This document shows positions 18,001 through 26,533 of a stretch of 64,000 bases of DNA, in pieces. The notes beneath the pieces are model-generated. The model was given only the letters and a program-made list of their open reading frames with translations. It was not told the origin of the DNA and did no database searches. Each line of letters opens with the position of its first letter. Position 1 is the first letter of the stretch. The stretch covers positions 1,240,001-1,304,000 of the forward strand of contig NZ_CP027665.1 in the NCBI RefSeq assembly GCF_003008555.2, in the 5' to 3' direction. The stretch comes from Pukyongiella litopenaei (GTDB lineage Bacteria > Pseudomonadota > Alphaproteobacteria > Rhodobacterales > Rhodobacteraceae). A program made the translations under genes and the position numbers.

Positions 18001-18473
18001 GCCGGCACCGGCAATACGGCCCGGTGCGCACGTTGCCCACGCGCAATTTCTTCTACGGGATGGAACCGGGCGAGGAAATCAGCGCCGAGATCGACCCCGG
18101 CAAGACGCTGGAGATCCGCCTGCAGGCCGTCAGCGACACCGACGAGAACGGCGAAGTGCGGGTGTTCTTCGAACTCAACGGCCAGCCGCGGGTGATCCGG
18201 GTGCCGAACCGGATGGTGAAATCCTCGACCATCCGGCGCGCCAAGGCGGAACCGGGAAACGCCGCCCATGTCGGCGCGCCGATGCCCGGCGTCGTCGCCA
18301 CCGTGGCGGTCAAGCCGGGCCAGAAGGTCACGGCTGGCGATCTTCTGCTGACCATCGAGGCGATGAAGATGGAAACCGGCATCCATGCCGAACGCGACGC
18401 GGTGGTTGCGGCGGTGCATGTGCAGCCCGGCGGCCAGATCGACGCCAAGGACCTGCTGGTCGAACTCGAATAG
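15030..18473 (+). CDS. pyc: Pyruvate carboxylase
   Basis: The 1147-residue enzyme carboxylates pyruvate to oxaloacetate (anaplerosis) using ATP, bicarbonate and biotin. The order is biotin carboxylase (about 1-450; KILIANRGEIAIRIMRAA, ATP-grasp loop WGGGGRGMRP, EVNPRVQVEHTVTEEVTG), carboxyltransferase (about 530-800; TTMRDGHQSLLATRMRS, ECWGGATFDVAYRFL, HFHTHDTAG), allosteric/tetramerisation domain, and biotin carrier domain with AMKM and the biotinyl Lys near 1113. Length is normal for the single-chain form. The BC-CT linker holds an in-frame palindromic insertion at 16533-16559. AGGCGACCG precedes the start. Confidence 0.97.
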   Translation: MTEFRKILIANRGEIAIRIMRAANEMGKRTVAVYAEEDKLGLHRFKADEAYRIGEGLGPVAAYLSIEEMIRVARESGADAIHPGYGLLSENPDFVDACTAAGLTFIGPRAETMRALGDKASARRVAIEAGVPVIPATEVLGDDFDAIGQEAAEIGYPLMLKASWGGGGRGMRPIHGPDELAEKVLEGRREAEAAFGNGEGYLEKMITRARHVEVQILGDKHGQIYHLYERDCSVQRRNQKVVERAPAPYLGDDQRAEICDLGRRICAHVNYECAGTVEFLMDMETGNFYFIEVNPRVQVEHTVTEEVTGIDIVRAQILIAEGKTIAEATGKAAQDDIRLNGHALQTRVTTEDPQNNFIPDYGRLTAYRSATGMGIRLDGGTAYAGGVITRYYDSLLTKVTAWAPTPEMAIARMDRALREFRIRGVSTNIAFVENLLKHPTFLSNDYTTRFIDETPELFSFKQRRDRGTKVLTYIADITVNGHPETRDRPQPRPDLKPPRPPVGWVSNPSYGTRNLLEQKGPQAVADWMKAQKQVLITDTTMRDGHQSLLATRMRSIDMIRVAPAYAANLPQLFSVECWGGATFDVAYRFLQECPWQRLRDLREAMPNLMTQMLLRGSNGVGYTNYPDNVVREFVRQAAASGVDVFRVFDSLNWVENMRVAMDAVIEQNKVCEGTVCYTGDILDPDRAKYDLKYYVGMGRDLRDAGAHVLGLKDMAGLLKPAAARVLIRALKEEVGLPIHFHTHDTAGVACATILAAADAGVDAVDCAMDALSGNTSQATLGTVVEALRHTDRDTGLDIAAIRELSDYWEAVRGQYAAFESGLQAPTSEVYLHEMPGGQFTNLKAQARSLGLEERWHEVAQMYADVNRMFGDIVKVTPSSKVVGDMALMMVSQGLTRAEVEDPATELAFPDSVVDMLRGNLGQPPGGFPDTIMRKVLKDEAPNTERPGGHLEPVDLEAVRTQLSAELEGMAVDDEDLNGYLMYPKVFLDYMGRHRQYGPVRTLPTRNFFYGMEPGEEISAEIDPGKTLEIRLQAVSDTDENGEVRVFFELNGQPRVIRVPNRMVKSSTIRRAKAEPGNAAHVGAPMPGVVATVAVKPGQKVTAGDLLLTIEAMKMETGIHAERDAVVAAVHVQPGGQIDAKDLLVELE
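16533..16559. repeat. 27-bp perfect palindrome inserted in frame in pyc
   Basis: Two 13-bp arms (GTAGGATGGGTTT and its complement) flank one central C. It encodes roughly VGWVSNPSY in the linker between biotin carboxylase and carboxyltransferase. The form is that of a dispersed palindromic (REP-like) element. The length keeps the frame open. Confidence 0.8.
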
Positions 18474-18653
18474 CCACCCGGCCACGGCGCGGCGCAGACG
18501 ACAACATCCGGGGCCTCCCCGAGCCCCGGTTGCCCGGTGGCCTCCGGGGCGTGCCGGCAGCGCGCGAAACCGGTGCGAAGAATTTTGTCGCAGGCTCCAT
18601 TTTCCTCTTGCAGCGCCCTGCCGGACTTTATATCTGACGCCTCACCCACGGAC

Positions 18654-18728
18654 GCGGGCGTAGCTCAGGGGTAGAGCACAACCTTGCCAAGGTTGGGGTC
18701 GTGAGTTCGAATCTCATCGCCCGCTCCA
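18654..18728 (+). tRNA. tRNA-Gly(GCC)
   Basis: The acceptor stem is GCGGGCG/CGCCCGC, the D arm GCTCAGGGGTAGAGC, the anticodon loop TTGCCAA with anticodon GCC, the T loop TTCGAAT, and CCA is encoded at 18726-18728. All four stems pair. It decodes GGC and GGU. Confidence 0.97.
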
Positions 18729-18825
18729 GATTTTACCGAACAACCGACGGAAATGCCGGGCGTTGGCCGTCCGGCCCGCCGCGCACGCGGCCTGTCCCGC
18801 GGCGTGGTTCGGGCCGGGAAAGGGG

Positions 18826-19065
18826 CTAGAACACCTTGAAGGTCATGGTGGTCAGCGACCGTTCGATCCCGTCGATATCCAGCAGGTGATCGTTGATGAA
18901 CTTGCCCACGTCCTCGCCCTCGGGAATGTACATCTTCATCAGCAGGTCATACTCGCCGCTGGTCGAATAGAGCTCGGAGTGGATCTCGCGCAGCGCGATG
19001 GCTTCGGCCACACGATAGGTCGAGCCGGGTCTGCAGCGGATCTGGATGAAGACACAGGTGGTCAT
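18826..19065 (-). CDS. Stand-alone Lrp/AsnC ligand-binding (RAM) domain protein
   Basis: The 79-residue protein [20 protein letters not shown] ... [19 protein letters not shown] ... [13 protein letters not shown] matches the effector-binding half of Lrp/AsnC regulators without the DNA-binding helix-turn-helix. Such short proteins form oligomers that bind amino acids and may modulate full-length Lrp proteins. It is divergent from hisB across about 170 bp. Confidence 0.85.
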   Translation of the reverse strand: MTTCVFIQIRCRPGSTYRVAEAIALREIHSELYSTSGEYDLLMKMYIPEGEDVGKFINDHLLDIDGIERSLTTMTFKVF

Positions 19066-19232
19066 GGGCCTGCCTTGAGCGAAGGGTCTGGCCGCAGGCT
19101 GGCATGGGCGCGTTGCGGGTGCAATCCCCCGCGTGGACCAGCGGCCACATCCGGCGCCGATCGGTTCATGCCATCTTGGAACCCGCCGCGCGCGCGCCTA
19201 TAAGCCCAGCGGAACCGATGAGGAGGCCCGCG

Positions 19233-19820
19233 ATGCGCAAGGCCGGGATCACCCGCAAGACCGCGGAAACCGATATCAGCGTGACCGTCGATCTCGATGG
19301 CACCGGTGCCTATGACAACCGCACCGGGGTCGGGTTCTTCGATCACATGCTGGACCAGCTGGCGCGTCATTCCCTGATCGACATGACCGTTCGCGCCACC
19401 GGCGACCTGCATATCGACGATCACCACACGGTCGAGGACACCGGCATCGCACTGGGCCAGGCGCTGGCGCAGGCACTGGGCGACAAGCGCGGCATCCGCC
19501 GCTACGGGGCCTGCCTGCTGCCGATGGACGATGCGCTGCTGCGCACGGCGCTGGACCTGTCCGGGCGGCCCTACCTGGTCTGGAACGTCGATCTGCCCAC
19601 GGCCAGGATCGGCACCTTCGACACCGAACTGGTGCGCGAGTTTTTCCAGGCCTTCAGCACCCATGGCGGCATCACGCTGCATGTGGACCGGCTGCACGGG
19701 ATCAACAGCCACCATATCGCCGAGGCGGCGTTCAAATCCGTCGCCCGCGCCCTGCGCGAGGCGGTCGAACCCGACCCGCGCCGCTCCGACGCGGTGCCAT
19801 CGACCAAGGGCGCGCTCTAG
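19233..19820 (+). CDS. hisB: Imidazoleglycerol-phosphate dehydratase
   Basis: The 195-residue enzyme catalyses the sixth step of histidine synthesis, dehydrating imidazoleglycerol phosphate to imidazole acetol phosphate. The two metal-binding motif pairs are present: [14 protein letters not shown] with [17 protein letters not shown] in the first half, and [22 protein letters not shown] in the second. It is the monofunctional form without the HAD phosphatase domain. ATG 19233 is preceded by GAGGAGG. hisH follows after 54 bp. Confidence 0.97.
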   Translation: MRKAGITRKTAETDISVTVDLDGTGAYDNRTGVGFFDHMLDQLARHSLIDMTVRATGDLHIDDHHTVEDTGIALGQALAQALGDKRGIRRYGACLLPMDDALLRTALDLSGRPYLVWNVDLPTARIGTFDTELVREFFQAFSTHGGITLHVDRLHGINSHHIAEAAFKSVARALREAVEPDPRRSDAVPSTKGAL

Positions 19821-19874
19821 CGGCGCCCGCGCGGTCCCGCGACCAACGACCGGGATGTTTCAGGGATCGGACCC

Positions 19875-20513
19875 ATGCTGACGGCGATCATCGACTACGA
19901 GAGCGGCAACCTGCATTCGGCGGAAAAGGCGTTCCAGCGCATGGCGCACGAGATCGGAGCGGGCGAGGTGATCGTCACCTCCGACCCCGACAGGGTGGCC
20001 GTTGCCGACCGCCTGGTGCTGCCCGGCGACGGGGCCTTTCCCGCCTGCGCGGCGGCGCTGAAGGGGCGTTCGGGGCTCTACGAGGCCCTGCGCGAGGCGG
20101 TGGAAACCCGCGCGCGCCCCTTTCTCGGCATCTGCGTGGGCATGCAGCTGATGGCCACGCGGGGCCATGAATACGAGGAAACCGACGGGCTGGGCTGGAT
20201 CGGCGGCGACGTGGTCAGGATCACGCCCGGCGATCCGGCGCTGAAAGTGCCGCATATGGGCTGGAACGACCTGGTGCTCGACCACCCGCACCCCGTGCTC
20301 GACGGCATCTCGACCGGCGATCACGCCTATTTCGTGCATTCCTATCATTTCCGCGCAACCGACCCGCGGCAGCGGCTGGCGCATGTGGATTTCGGCGGCG
20401 CGGTCACCGCGATGATCGGGCGCGACACCATGATCGGGATGCAGTTCCACCCGGAAAAAAGCCAAGCCACGGGCCTGCGCATGATCGGGAACTTCCTGCG
20501 CTGGACGCCCTGA
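19875..20513 (+). CDS. hisH: Imidazole glycerol phosphate synthase, glutaminase subunit
   Basis: The 212-residue class I glutamine amidotransferase has nucleophile Cys87 in GICVGMQL and the His192/Glu194 pair in MQFHPEKS. It delivers ammonia through HisF to make imidazoleglycerol phosphate and AICAR. Its partner hisF is 2.3 kb downstream on the same strand, separated by opposite-strand small genes and hisA. Confidence 0.97.
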   Translation: MLTAIIDYESGNLHSAEKAFQRMAHEIGAGEVIVTSDPDRVAVADRLVLPGDGAFPACAAALKGRSGLYEALREAVETRARPFLGICVGMQLMATRGHEYEETDGLGWIGGDVVRITPGDPALKVPHMGWNDLVLDHPHPVLDGISTGDHAYFVHSYHFRATDPRQRLAHVDFGGAVTAMIGRDTMIGMQFHPEKSQATGLRMIGNFLRWTP

Positions 20514-20517
20514 GCGG

Positions 20518-20922
20518 CTATTTCACCCGGCGCCAGCTCTGCGCCAGGCAGATCGGCCCGGCACAGCCCGACACCCGTGCCCGGTTGCCGCTGATCTGCA
20601 TCACGCCGGGCACGGTGCGATCGTAGAGCGGCACATAGGCCTGCCCTTCCCAGCGTCCGCCGCCCACCGGGCGCATGTCCCAGAACACCCGCCGGCCCAG
20701 ATTTGGCGTGCTGACCCGACGACCGTCGCGATCATAGGTGCGCGCGATCACGCCACAGGTCCCCGCACCGCAGGGCGCGGCGACGATATGCGCGAAGATG
20801 CCGTTGGCATCGGGCGGGGTCTGCCAGGTGCCGACAGGAGATTCCGCGCCGGCATACGCGGCAAATCCCGCGGTCAGAACCGCAACGAGAATGCACCTGG
20901 TCCGCTCGTGCTGCACCGGCAT
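20518..20922 (-). CDS. DUF2147 secreted protein (paralogue 1)
   Basis: The 134-residue protein has a signal peptide (CILVAVLTAGFAAYAGA). The mature domain follows the DUF2147 pattern: GTWQTPPDANGIFAHIVAAP, CGAGTCGVIARTY, NLGRRVFWDMRPVGGGRWEG and a C-terminal CAGPICLAQSWRR. The paired cysteines suggest disulfides in the periplasm. The start was set at ATG 20922 so that the signal peptide has a normal n-region. It is a paralogue of the next gene. Function is unknown. Confidence 0.8.
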   Translation of the reverse strand: MPVQHERTRCILVAVLTAGFAAYAGAESPVGTWQTPPDANGIFAHIVAAPCGAGTCGVIARTYDRDGRRVSTPNLGRRVFWDMRPVGGGRWEGQAYVPLYDRTVPGVMQISGNRARVSGCAGPICLAQSWRRVK

Positions 20923-21043
20923 CCCTCCGTTCGAGGACACGGGTGTGGCGCGCCTGTTCGCCGCCCGGCGCGCGAAAGGCCGGACGAGTGTACACCCGAC
21001 CGGCCCGAATCACCAAATCGCCAAAAACGCGGCGCCGCGGGTT

Positions 21044-21430
21044 CTACTGCACCCGGCTCCAGGTCTGCTTGGAACATAACAGCCCGCCCGCGATGCAACC
21101 CCGCAGCGCCAGCGCGTTTCCGTTCAGCTTCATCTTGCCGATATAGATCTTGTCGTTCGACGGCCGCCAGACCTTGCCCGCATAGCTGCCATCGCCGTTC
21201 GGCACCATGTCGATCACCAGCGTCTTGCCGATATTGGGCGATGTGTATTCGCCCTCCGCGTTGAAGGTGCGGGCGATGGTGCCGCAGATCGCGCTGCCGC
21301 AGGGGGCCATGGCGATATGCGCGTATGACCCGTCATCCACCTGCGTCTGCCAGGTGCCCTCGACCGGATCGGCCAGCGCCGCCCCGGCCAGACCCAGCGC
21401 CGCGACCGCGCCCAGAACGAATGTCTTCAT
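21044..21430 (-). CDS. DUF2147 secreted protein (paralogue 2)
   Basis: The 128-residue protein has signal peptide MKTFVLGAVAALGLAGAALA, then DPVEGTWQTQVDDGSYAHIA, CGSAICGTIARTFNAEG, NIGKTLVIDMVPNGDGSYAG and the closing CIAGGLLCSKQTWSRVQ. It shares the domain and end motif with the upstream paralogue and lies in tandem with it, so local duplication is likely. Both run opposite to the his genes. Confidence 0.85.
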   Translation of the reverse strand: MKTFVLGAVAALGLAGAALADPVEGTWQTQVDDGSYAHIAMAPCGSAICGTIARTFNAEGEYTSPNIGKTLVIDMVPNGDGSYAGKVWRPSNDKIYIGKMKLNGNALALRGCIAGGLLCSKQTWSRVQ

Positions 21431-21563
21431 GCCATCTCTCCCTCGTCTCGCCGCCAGTCTGCCGCGCCGCCGCCCGGTCAGGCAAGGCTAACCTCGGGTC
21501 GCGTTGCATTCCCCGGCCCGGCCATGCCATATCGCGCCGACCGACACAGGAAAGGCCGCCGCG

Positions 21564-22286
21564 ATGATCCTCTACCCCGCAATCGACCTCAAGGACGGGC
21601 AGGCCGTGCGCCTGCTGCGTGGCGAAATGGACAAGGCAACGGTGTTCAACGACGACCCCGCCGCGCAGGCCCGCTCCTTTGTCGACGCGGGCTGTGCGTG
21701 GCTGCACCTGGTGGACCTCAATGGCGCCTTTGCGGGCGAACCGGTGAACGCCGCGGCGGTCGAGGCGATCCTGTCCGGCTGCAAGGTGCCCGCGCAGCTG
21801 GGCGGCGGCATCCGCAACATGGCCACGATCGAAACCTGGCTGGACAAGGGGCTGGCACGGGTGATCCTGGGCACGGTGGCGGTGGAACGGCCCGAGCTGG
21901 TCCGCGAAGCGGCCCGCGCCTTTCCCGGCCGGGTGGCAGTGGGCATCGACGCGCGCGGCGGCCGCGTCGCGACGCGCGGCTGGGCCGAGGAAACCGACGT
22001 GGACGCCACCGACCTCGCCCGCCGGTACGAGGACGCGGGCGTGGCCGCGATCATCTACACCGATATCGACCGCGACGGGGCGATGCAGGGCCCGAATATC
22101 GCCGCCACCGCCGCGCTGGCCCGCGCGGTGCAGATCCCTGTAATTGCCTCGGGCGGCGTGTCGTCGCTCGAGGACCTGATCGCGCTGCGGGATTGCGGCG
22201 TCACGCTGGACGGCGCGATCTCCGGCCGGGCGCTCTATGACGGGGCGCTGGACCTGCGGGCGGCGCTGGAAACCCTGCGCGGCTGA
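21564..22286 (+). CDS. hisA: ProFAR isomerase
   Basis: The 240-residue TIM barrel converts ProFAR to PRFAR, the fourth step of histidine synthesis. Catalytic Asp is in [17 protein letters not shown] and the second acidic residue in [16 protein letters not shown]. Phosphate-binding loops are [15 protein letters not shown] and [14 protein letters not shown] 21564 follows an AGGAAAG element at good distance. Confidence 0.97.
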   Translation: MILYPAIDLKDGQAVRLLRGEMDKATVFNDDPAAQARSFVDAGCAWLHLVDLNGAFAGEPVNAAAVEAILSGCKVPAQLGGGIRNMATIETWLDKGLARVILGTVAVERPELVREAARAFPGRVAVGIDARGGRVATRGWAEETDVDATDLARRYEDAGVAAIIYTDIDRDGAMQGPNIAATAALARAVQIPVIASGGVSSLEDLIALRDCGVTLDGAISGRALYDGALDLRAALETLRG

Positions 22287-22288
22287 GC

Positions 22289-22738
22289 CTACTCGGCCGC
22301 CTTGGCGGTCAGCTTCTCCAGCGCCCCCCGCATCTTGCCGATCACCGGATGAACGTCATCGACCTCCAGATCGTCGAGCGTTTCTTCCGGATCCTCATAG
22401 ATCAGCCAGACCTGACCGTCCTTGTCGGCATAGGCCAACACCTTGAGCGGCAGGAACAACCCGGCAATCGGATCGGCACTCATCACCGGCGCTCCCATCT
22501 TCGGATTGCCGAATATCAACAGTTGCACATCCCCCAGATCTATATCCACCGTCCTGGCTCCGGCGCCGTGGTCGATGCGCGCGAACACCGTCGCGCCGGC
22601 GCCTTCCACTGCCGTCTGCAATGCATCCATCGCCGCAGTGACCGATTTTCCGGTCTTGACCCGAACCAGATCGTCGGCCATGGCCTGCCCCGCCCCGATC
22701 ACCGCGAGTGCTGCCGCCAGGATGATGTGATGTCGCAT
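22289..22738 (-). CDS. DUF302 secreted protein
   Basis: The 149-residue protein has signal peptide MRHHIILAAALAVIGAGQAMA. The mature DUF302 domain shows KSVTAAMDALQTAVEGAGATVFARIDH, VQLLIFGNPKMGAPVM and LPLKVLAYADKDGQVWLIYED. Structures of this family show a small alpha/beta dimer, but its ligand is unknown. The gene sits in the reverse direction between hisA and hisF, with stops only 2 nt from hisA. Confidence 0.88.
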   Translation of the reverse strand: MRHHIILAAALAVIGAGQAMADDLVRVKTGKSVTAAMDALQTAVEGAGATVFARIDHGAGARTVDIDLGDVQLLIFGNPKMGAPVMSADPIAGLFLPLKVLAYADKDGQVWLIYEDPEETLDDLEVDDVHPVIGKMRGALEKLTAKAAE

Positions 22739-22857
22739 GTCTGTCCCTTTCTGTCGCGTCTTGCACCCATGTCGCCACGATGCGTCGCGATGGTCCAGCC
22801 GCATCTCTGGTATCCGCGCGGATTTGCCGCTAGGAACCGGGGTAAAAAGGATCGAAC

Positions 22858-23619
22858 ATGCTCAAGACCCGCATCATACCCTGTCTCGACGTGGCCGATG
22901 GCCGGGTGGTCAAGGGGGTGAATTTCGTCGATCTCGTCGATGCGGGCGACCCGGTGGAATCGGCCCGCGCCTATGATGCGGCAGGCGCGGACGAATTGTG
23001 TTTTCTCGATATCCACGCCACCCACGAAAACCGCGGCACCATGTTCGACGTGGTCCGGCGCACCGCCGAACATTGCTATATCCCGCTGACCGTCGGCGGC
23101 GGCGTGCGCAGCCACGGGGATGTGCGCGACCTGTTGCTGGCAGGCGCCGACAAGGTCAGCTTCAACTCGGCCGCCGTGGCCGATCCGGACGTGGTGGCCG
23201 AGGCCGCCGACCGGTTCGGCAGCCAGTGCATCGTCGTCGCCATCGACGCCAAGACGGTCGAGCCGGGCCGGTGGGAAATCTTCACCCATGGCGGCCGCCG
23301 CCCCACCGGCATCGACGCTGTCGAATTCGCCCGCACCGTGGTGGCCAGGGGGGCCGGGGAAATCCTGCTGACCTCGATGGATCGCGACGGCACCCGCGCC
23401 GGGTTCAACCTGCCGCTCACCCGCGCGATCTCGGACGCGGTGCCGGTCCCGGTGATCGCCTCGGGCGGCGTCGGCACGCTCGATCACCTGGTCGAGGGCG
23501 TGACCCAGGGCGGCGCCAGCGCGGTGCTGGCCGCGTCGATCTTCCATTTCGGCGAATTCACGATCCGCCAGGCCAAGCAACACATGGCGGCGGCGGGCAT
23601 CCCCGTGCGGCTGAACTGA
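22858..23619 (+). CDS. hisF: Imidazole glycerol phosphate synthase, cyclase subunit
   Basis: The 253-residue TIM barrel forms imidazoleglycerol phosphate and AICAR from PRFAR with ammonia from HisH. Catalytic Asp residues are in [15 protein letters not shown] (near 11) and [13 protein letters not shown] (near 180). Phosphate loops are [10 protein letters not shown] and [32 protein letters not shown] precedes the start. hisE follows after 11 bp, so the two are probably cotranscribed. Confidence 0.97.
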   Translation: MLKTRIIPCLDVADGRVVKGVNFVDLVDAGDPVESARAYDAAGADELCFLDIHATHENRGTMFDVVRRTAEHCYIPLTVGGGVRSHGDVRDLLLAGADKVSFNSAAVADPDVVAEAADRFGSQCIVVAIDAKTVEPGRWEIFTHGGRRPTGIDAVEFARTVVARGAGEILLTSMDRDGTRAGFNLPLTRAISDAVPVPVIASGGVGTLDHLVEGVTQGGASAVLAASIFHFGEFTIRQAKQHMAAAGIPVRLN

Positions 23620-23630
23620 AAGGACCGGCG

Positions 23631-23945
23631 ATGAGCCTTCTGCACCAACTGGCCGCCACCATCGAGGCCCGCAAGACCGCCGATCCCGACAGCAGCTGGA
23701 CCGCGAAACTGCTGGCCAAGGGCCCCGAGAAGGCCGCCGAGAAATTCGGCGAGGAAGCCGTCGAAGCGATCATCGAGGCGGTAAAGGGCGACCGCGACCG
23801 GCTGGCCGCCGAAGCGGCCGACGTGCTCTATCACCTGCTGGTCATGCTGGCCGCGCGCGACGTGACGCTCGACGAGGTGCTGGCCGAACTGGCGCGGCGC
23901 CAGGGCACCAGCGGGATTGCCGAAAAGGCAGCGCGCCGGGACTGA
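23631..23945 (+). CDS. hisE: Phosphoribosyl-ATP pyrophosphatase
   Basis: The 104-residue all-alpha MazG-fold enzyme hydrolyses PR-ATP to PR-AMP, the second step of the pathway. The metal-binding signature is KFGEEAVEAIIEAVKGD ... LAAEAADVLYHLLVMLAARDV. It is a separate gene and not fused to hisI, as usual in alphaproteobacteria. The ribosome-binding site AAAGGA precedes ATG 23631. Confidence 0.96.
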   Translation: MSLLHQLAATIEARKTADPDSSWTAKLLAKGPEKAAEKFGEEAVEAIIEAVKGDRDRLAAEAADVLYHLLVMLAARDVTLDEVLAELARRQGTSGIAEKAARRD

Positions 23946-23955
23946 CACGCACGGG

Positions 23956-24426
23956 TCACAGCTTCGACGAGATGACCCCGGTGTTGAAGCCGCCCATGCG
24001 CAATTCGCCGAACAGGCGCTGGTATTCCATTTTCGGACACAGGTTCTGGATCACGTCGATCCCGCGGGCCTCGGCCATCGCGGCGGCCCCGGCATTCCTG
24101 ACACCGATCTGCATCCATACGGTTTTCAGATGCGGCAGCGTGTCCAGCGCTTCCTCGACGATCGGCGGCACCGCCTCGGAACGGCGGAAGATATCGACCA
24201 TGTCCACCGGCGCGTCGATCTCGCCCAGCGATCCCGCAACCCGTTCCCCATAGAGCCGTTCGCCCGCGTGGCCGGGATTGACCGGGATCACCCGATAGCC
24301 GCGCAGCCCGAGATAGCGGGCCACATAATTGCTGGGCCGCACCGGGTTCAGCGAAACGCCGACCACGGCGATGACCTTGGTGCGCGTCAGGATCTGTTTG
24401 AGATATGCGTCGGAATATGCCGCCAT
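23956..24426 (-). CDS. CoA-binding domain protein (YccU type)
   Basis: The 156-residue Rossmann-fold protein fits TKVIAVVGVSLNPVRPSNYV at the nucleotide loop, GYRVIPVNPGHAGE, and KTVWMQIGVRNAGAAAMAEARGIDVIQNLCPKME with the conserved Cys of the CoA_binding_2 family. It lacks the ligase domain of succinyl-CoA synthetase. ATG 24426 was preferred to 24456 because GGGGGGA precedes it. Physiological role is unknown. A hairpin terminator lies just upstream. Confidence 0.85.
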   Translation of the reverse strand: MAAYSDAYLKQILTRTKVIAVVGVSLNPVRPSNYVARYLGLRGYRVIPVNPGHAGERLYGERVAGSLGEIDAPVDMVDIFRRSEAVPPIVEEALDTLPHLKTVWMQIGVRNAGAAAMAEARGIDVIQNLCPKMEYQRLFGELRMGGFNTGVISSKL

Positions 24427-24456
24427 GCCCGGTCCCCCCGTTTTGTCCTGTTTCAT

Positions 24457-24488
24457 AAAAATGCGCCCAGAAATCAATCTCTGGGCGC
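24457..24488 (-). terminator. Intrinsic terminator, minus strand
   Basis: A 9-bp perfect stem, GCGCCCAGA/TCTGGGCGC, with an 8-nt loop is followed on the minus strand by ATTTTTATG. It separates the YHS-protein gene from the CoA-binding gene. It could end upstream transcription or attenuate entry into the CoA-binding gene. Confidence 0.75.
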
Positions 24489-24629
24489 AAGGCACGGAAC
24501 GAGGGACAGTATTAAATCCGCGAGGGTTCCGGCCCCGCGGACAAAACTGAGATAGGTATGCCACCCGGGTAAATCATCCCTTGTCGAGAAATCGTGATCA
24601 CAAAGCCGGACACGGCCGGCCGGCGCGGC

Positions 24630-25088
24630 CTAATTCCGCCGCACCGTCGGCCAGTGTTCACGCGCACGCGCCACGTTGCCGGCGATGTCGCGCATCCAGC
24701 GGTCACGCAGATCGAGATCGTGGATCAGGTAGAGCCGCCCGTCCTGGATCCACCACGCCAGCGGGTTGGTCATGCTTTTCCGGCCCCGTGACATGGCATA
24801 GGCGCAGAACCCGCCGAACTGCGGCGCGTAGGCGCGCGGGTCGGCCTCGAATGCATCGCGGTTCTCGGCGCTGGCGAACAGCCAGGTCACGCGCTTCCAG
24901 GTAAGGCTGTATTCGGCCCGCCCCCTGCGCGGCGCATCATCACGGAAATAGCTGACCGGATCGTAACCCGAAATGGCGGTTCCGCCCTCCGCATAATAGA
25001 GCGCGACCTCGGCCCGCGCGACCTGCCAGCCGCCCGCGATCAGCATCAGGGCGGCAAGCAGAACGGGAACGAGGCGGCGTGGCGACAT
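24630..25088 (-). CDS. YHS-domain exported protein
   Basis: The 152-residue protein has an N-terminal signal (LVPVLLAALMLIAGGWQVARA). A YHS-type domain follows: AISGYDPVSYF, FASAENRDAFEADPRAYAPQFGGFCAYAMSRG. YHS domains are often metal-associated, and the single Cys in GGFCAYA is typical of this exported subgroup. The C-terminal part (LYLIHDLDLRDRWMRDI) is characteristic too. Role is unknown. Confidence 0.85.
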   Translation of the reverse strand: MSPRRLVPVLLAALMLIAGGWQVARAEVALYYAEGGTAISGYDPVSYFRDDAPRRGRAEYSLTWKRVTWLFASAENRDAFEADPRAYAPQFGGFCAYAMSRGRKSMTNPLAWWIQDGRLYLIHDLDLRDRWMRDIAGNVARAREHWPTVRRN

Positions 25089-25232
25089 GGGATCAGGTCA
25101 GCGGGTTCGGTCGGCGGAACGGGGTTCAGATGTTCATTTCCGTCCTAGAATGGCCGCTGGCGGCCCTGTTGCAAGACCGCATACGGGGATGTGAAGCCCG
25201 GCTCGCCAGCCGGTGATCGCCCGTGAACGCGA

Positions 25233-25565
25233 TCAGTCAAAGATATCCTCGATCGCGTCGAATGCCTCTTCCATGACCCTTGACAGCAACGACTTGCGCC
25301 GCTTGCGTTTCTTCTTTGATGCCGTGGCAAGGACGGCGGCCGGTGCCACGCGCCTGCCGGGGCGGGTGGCCTTCACCTTGCGCTTCGGGTTTGGCGTCAC
25401 AACCAGTTCCCGGTCACCGGTGCGATCCTTGCGCAGCATCTTGAGATCGTGCAGCGGCGCGCCACAGGCGGAACAGGACAGTTCGTGCCGGGTCTTGCCT
25501 CTCAGCACCAGCGCCGCGCGGGTCCCGCAATAACAGCATGTCGCGATCTTGGTGGCATGGGGCAT
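25233..25565 (-). CDS. Zinc-ribbon protein with basic tail
   Basis: The 110-residue protein has two CxxC pairs (CCYCGTRAAL and SCSACGAPL) forming a zinc ribbon. A Lys/Arg-rich middle (KKKRKRRKS) and an acidic helical end (MEEAFDAIEDIFD) follow. A start at ATG 25574 is equally possible. No known family is assigned with confidence. The composition suggests nucleic-acid contact. Confidence 0.6.
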   Translation of the reverse strand: MPHATKIATCCYCGTRAALVLRGKTRHELSCSACGAPLHDLKMLRKDRTGDRELVVTPNPKRKVKATRPGRRVAPAAVLATASKKKRKRRKSLLSRVMEEAFDAIEDIFD

Positions 25566-25661
25566 TGTCGGCATCCGGCGTTGGGTCCCGCCCGAGATAT
25601 TGTCGCCCGCCGCCCGATTCAACGCCTGCCCGAACCGGGCGCGACCGTCCCGGCGGCAGCG

Positions 25662-26432
25662 TCAGGCCCGCGACGCGTATAGCGCGACCGCCGCCGCGTT
25701 CGAGACGTTGAGCGACCCGAACCCGCCGGCGGCATCGATCCGCACCAGCGCGTCGACCACCTCGCGCGTTTTGGCGCGCAGCCCCGGCCCCTCGGCGCCC
25801 AGCACCAGCGCCACCGGGCCGTCGCGGCGTCCGGCGATGGCCTCTTCGATGGTCTGGCCGGCCTCGCCATCCAGCCCCAGCACCAGGTAACCCATGCCCT
25901 GCAGCTCGGCGATGGTGTCGGCGAGATTGCGCACCCGCAGATAGGGCTGACGTTCGAGCGCGCCGCTGGCGGTCTTTGCCAGCGCCCCGGTTTCCGGTGC
26001 CGAATGATGCCGCGTGCCGATCACCGCCGAGGCCCCGAACACCTCGGCCGAGCGCAGGATCGCGCCCACGTTATGCGGGTCGGTCACGCGGTCGAGCAGC
26101 ACCAGGCGCGGCGACGCCGCCCCGATCGCCACGTCGGCAACGCGCCCCCAGTCGAGCGGCCTGACCTCCAGCGCGGCACCCTGATGGACCGATCCCGGAT
26201 CGACCGGCGCGGTGAACCTGCGCGCATCGGCCAGTTCGGGTTCGATCCCCGCCGCCGCGATCGCCTCGGCCAGCTTGTCGGCGGCGTTGCGGGTCACGAT
26301 CAGGCGCAGCTTTTCGCGCCGGGGATTCGACAGCGCATCGCGCACCGCGTGCAGGCCGAACAGCCAGACCGTTTCCGCCGCCGACGCCTTGCGCGCGCGT
26401 TCCTTTTCGACGACCCATTTCGGCTTTTTCAT
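25662..26432 (-). CDS. rlmB: 23S rRNA (guanosine-2'-O-)-methyltransferase, TrmH/RlmB family
   Basis: The 256-residue protein has an N-terminal L7Ae-like substrate-binding part (WLFGLHAVRDALSNPRREK) and a SPOUT (trefoil-knot) methyltransferase domain. Motif 1 is DPHNVGAILRSAEVFGA, motif 2 ALVLGAEGPGLRAKTRE, and motif 3 SLNVSNAAAVALYASRA. RlmB methylates G2251 of 23S rRNA using SAM. The adjacent tRNA-Tyr is on the other strand. Confidence 0.92.
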   Translation of the reverse strand: MKKPKWVVEKERARKASAAETVWLFGLHAVRDALSNPRREKLRLIVTRNAADKLAEAIAAAGIEPELADARRFTAPVDPGSVHQGAALEVRPLDWGRVADVAIGAASPRLVLLDRVTDPHNVGAILRSAEVFGASAVIGTRHHSAPETGALAKTASGALERQPYLRVRNLADTIAELQGMGYLVLGLDGEAGQTIEEAIAGRRDGPVALVLGAEGPGLRAKTREVVDALVRIDAAGGFGSLNVSNAAAVALYASRA

Positions 26433-26533
26433 CTCGCGCTCCCGCGTATCGCGCCACCCGGATTTTCCTGTTGACGCCCTATTGGCGCGCTTGTAATCAC
26501 GCCTTCACGTCGGGCGCAATGCGCCAGGACCGT

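Noticed and set aside
16545-18485. 646-codon open frame on the minus strand
   Set aside because: It is the antisense shadow of pyruvate carboxylase, with repeats of His, Asp and Gly typical of reversed high-GC coding sequence.
18500-18530. GC-rich hairpin after pyc as a terminator
   Set aside because: It is a stem without a following T tract, so it cannot be called an intrinsic terminator.
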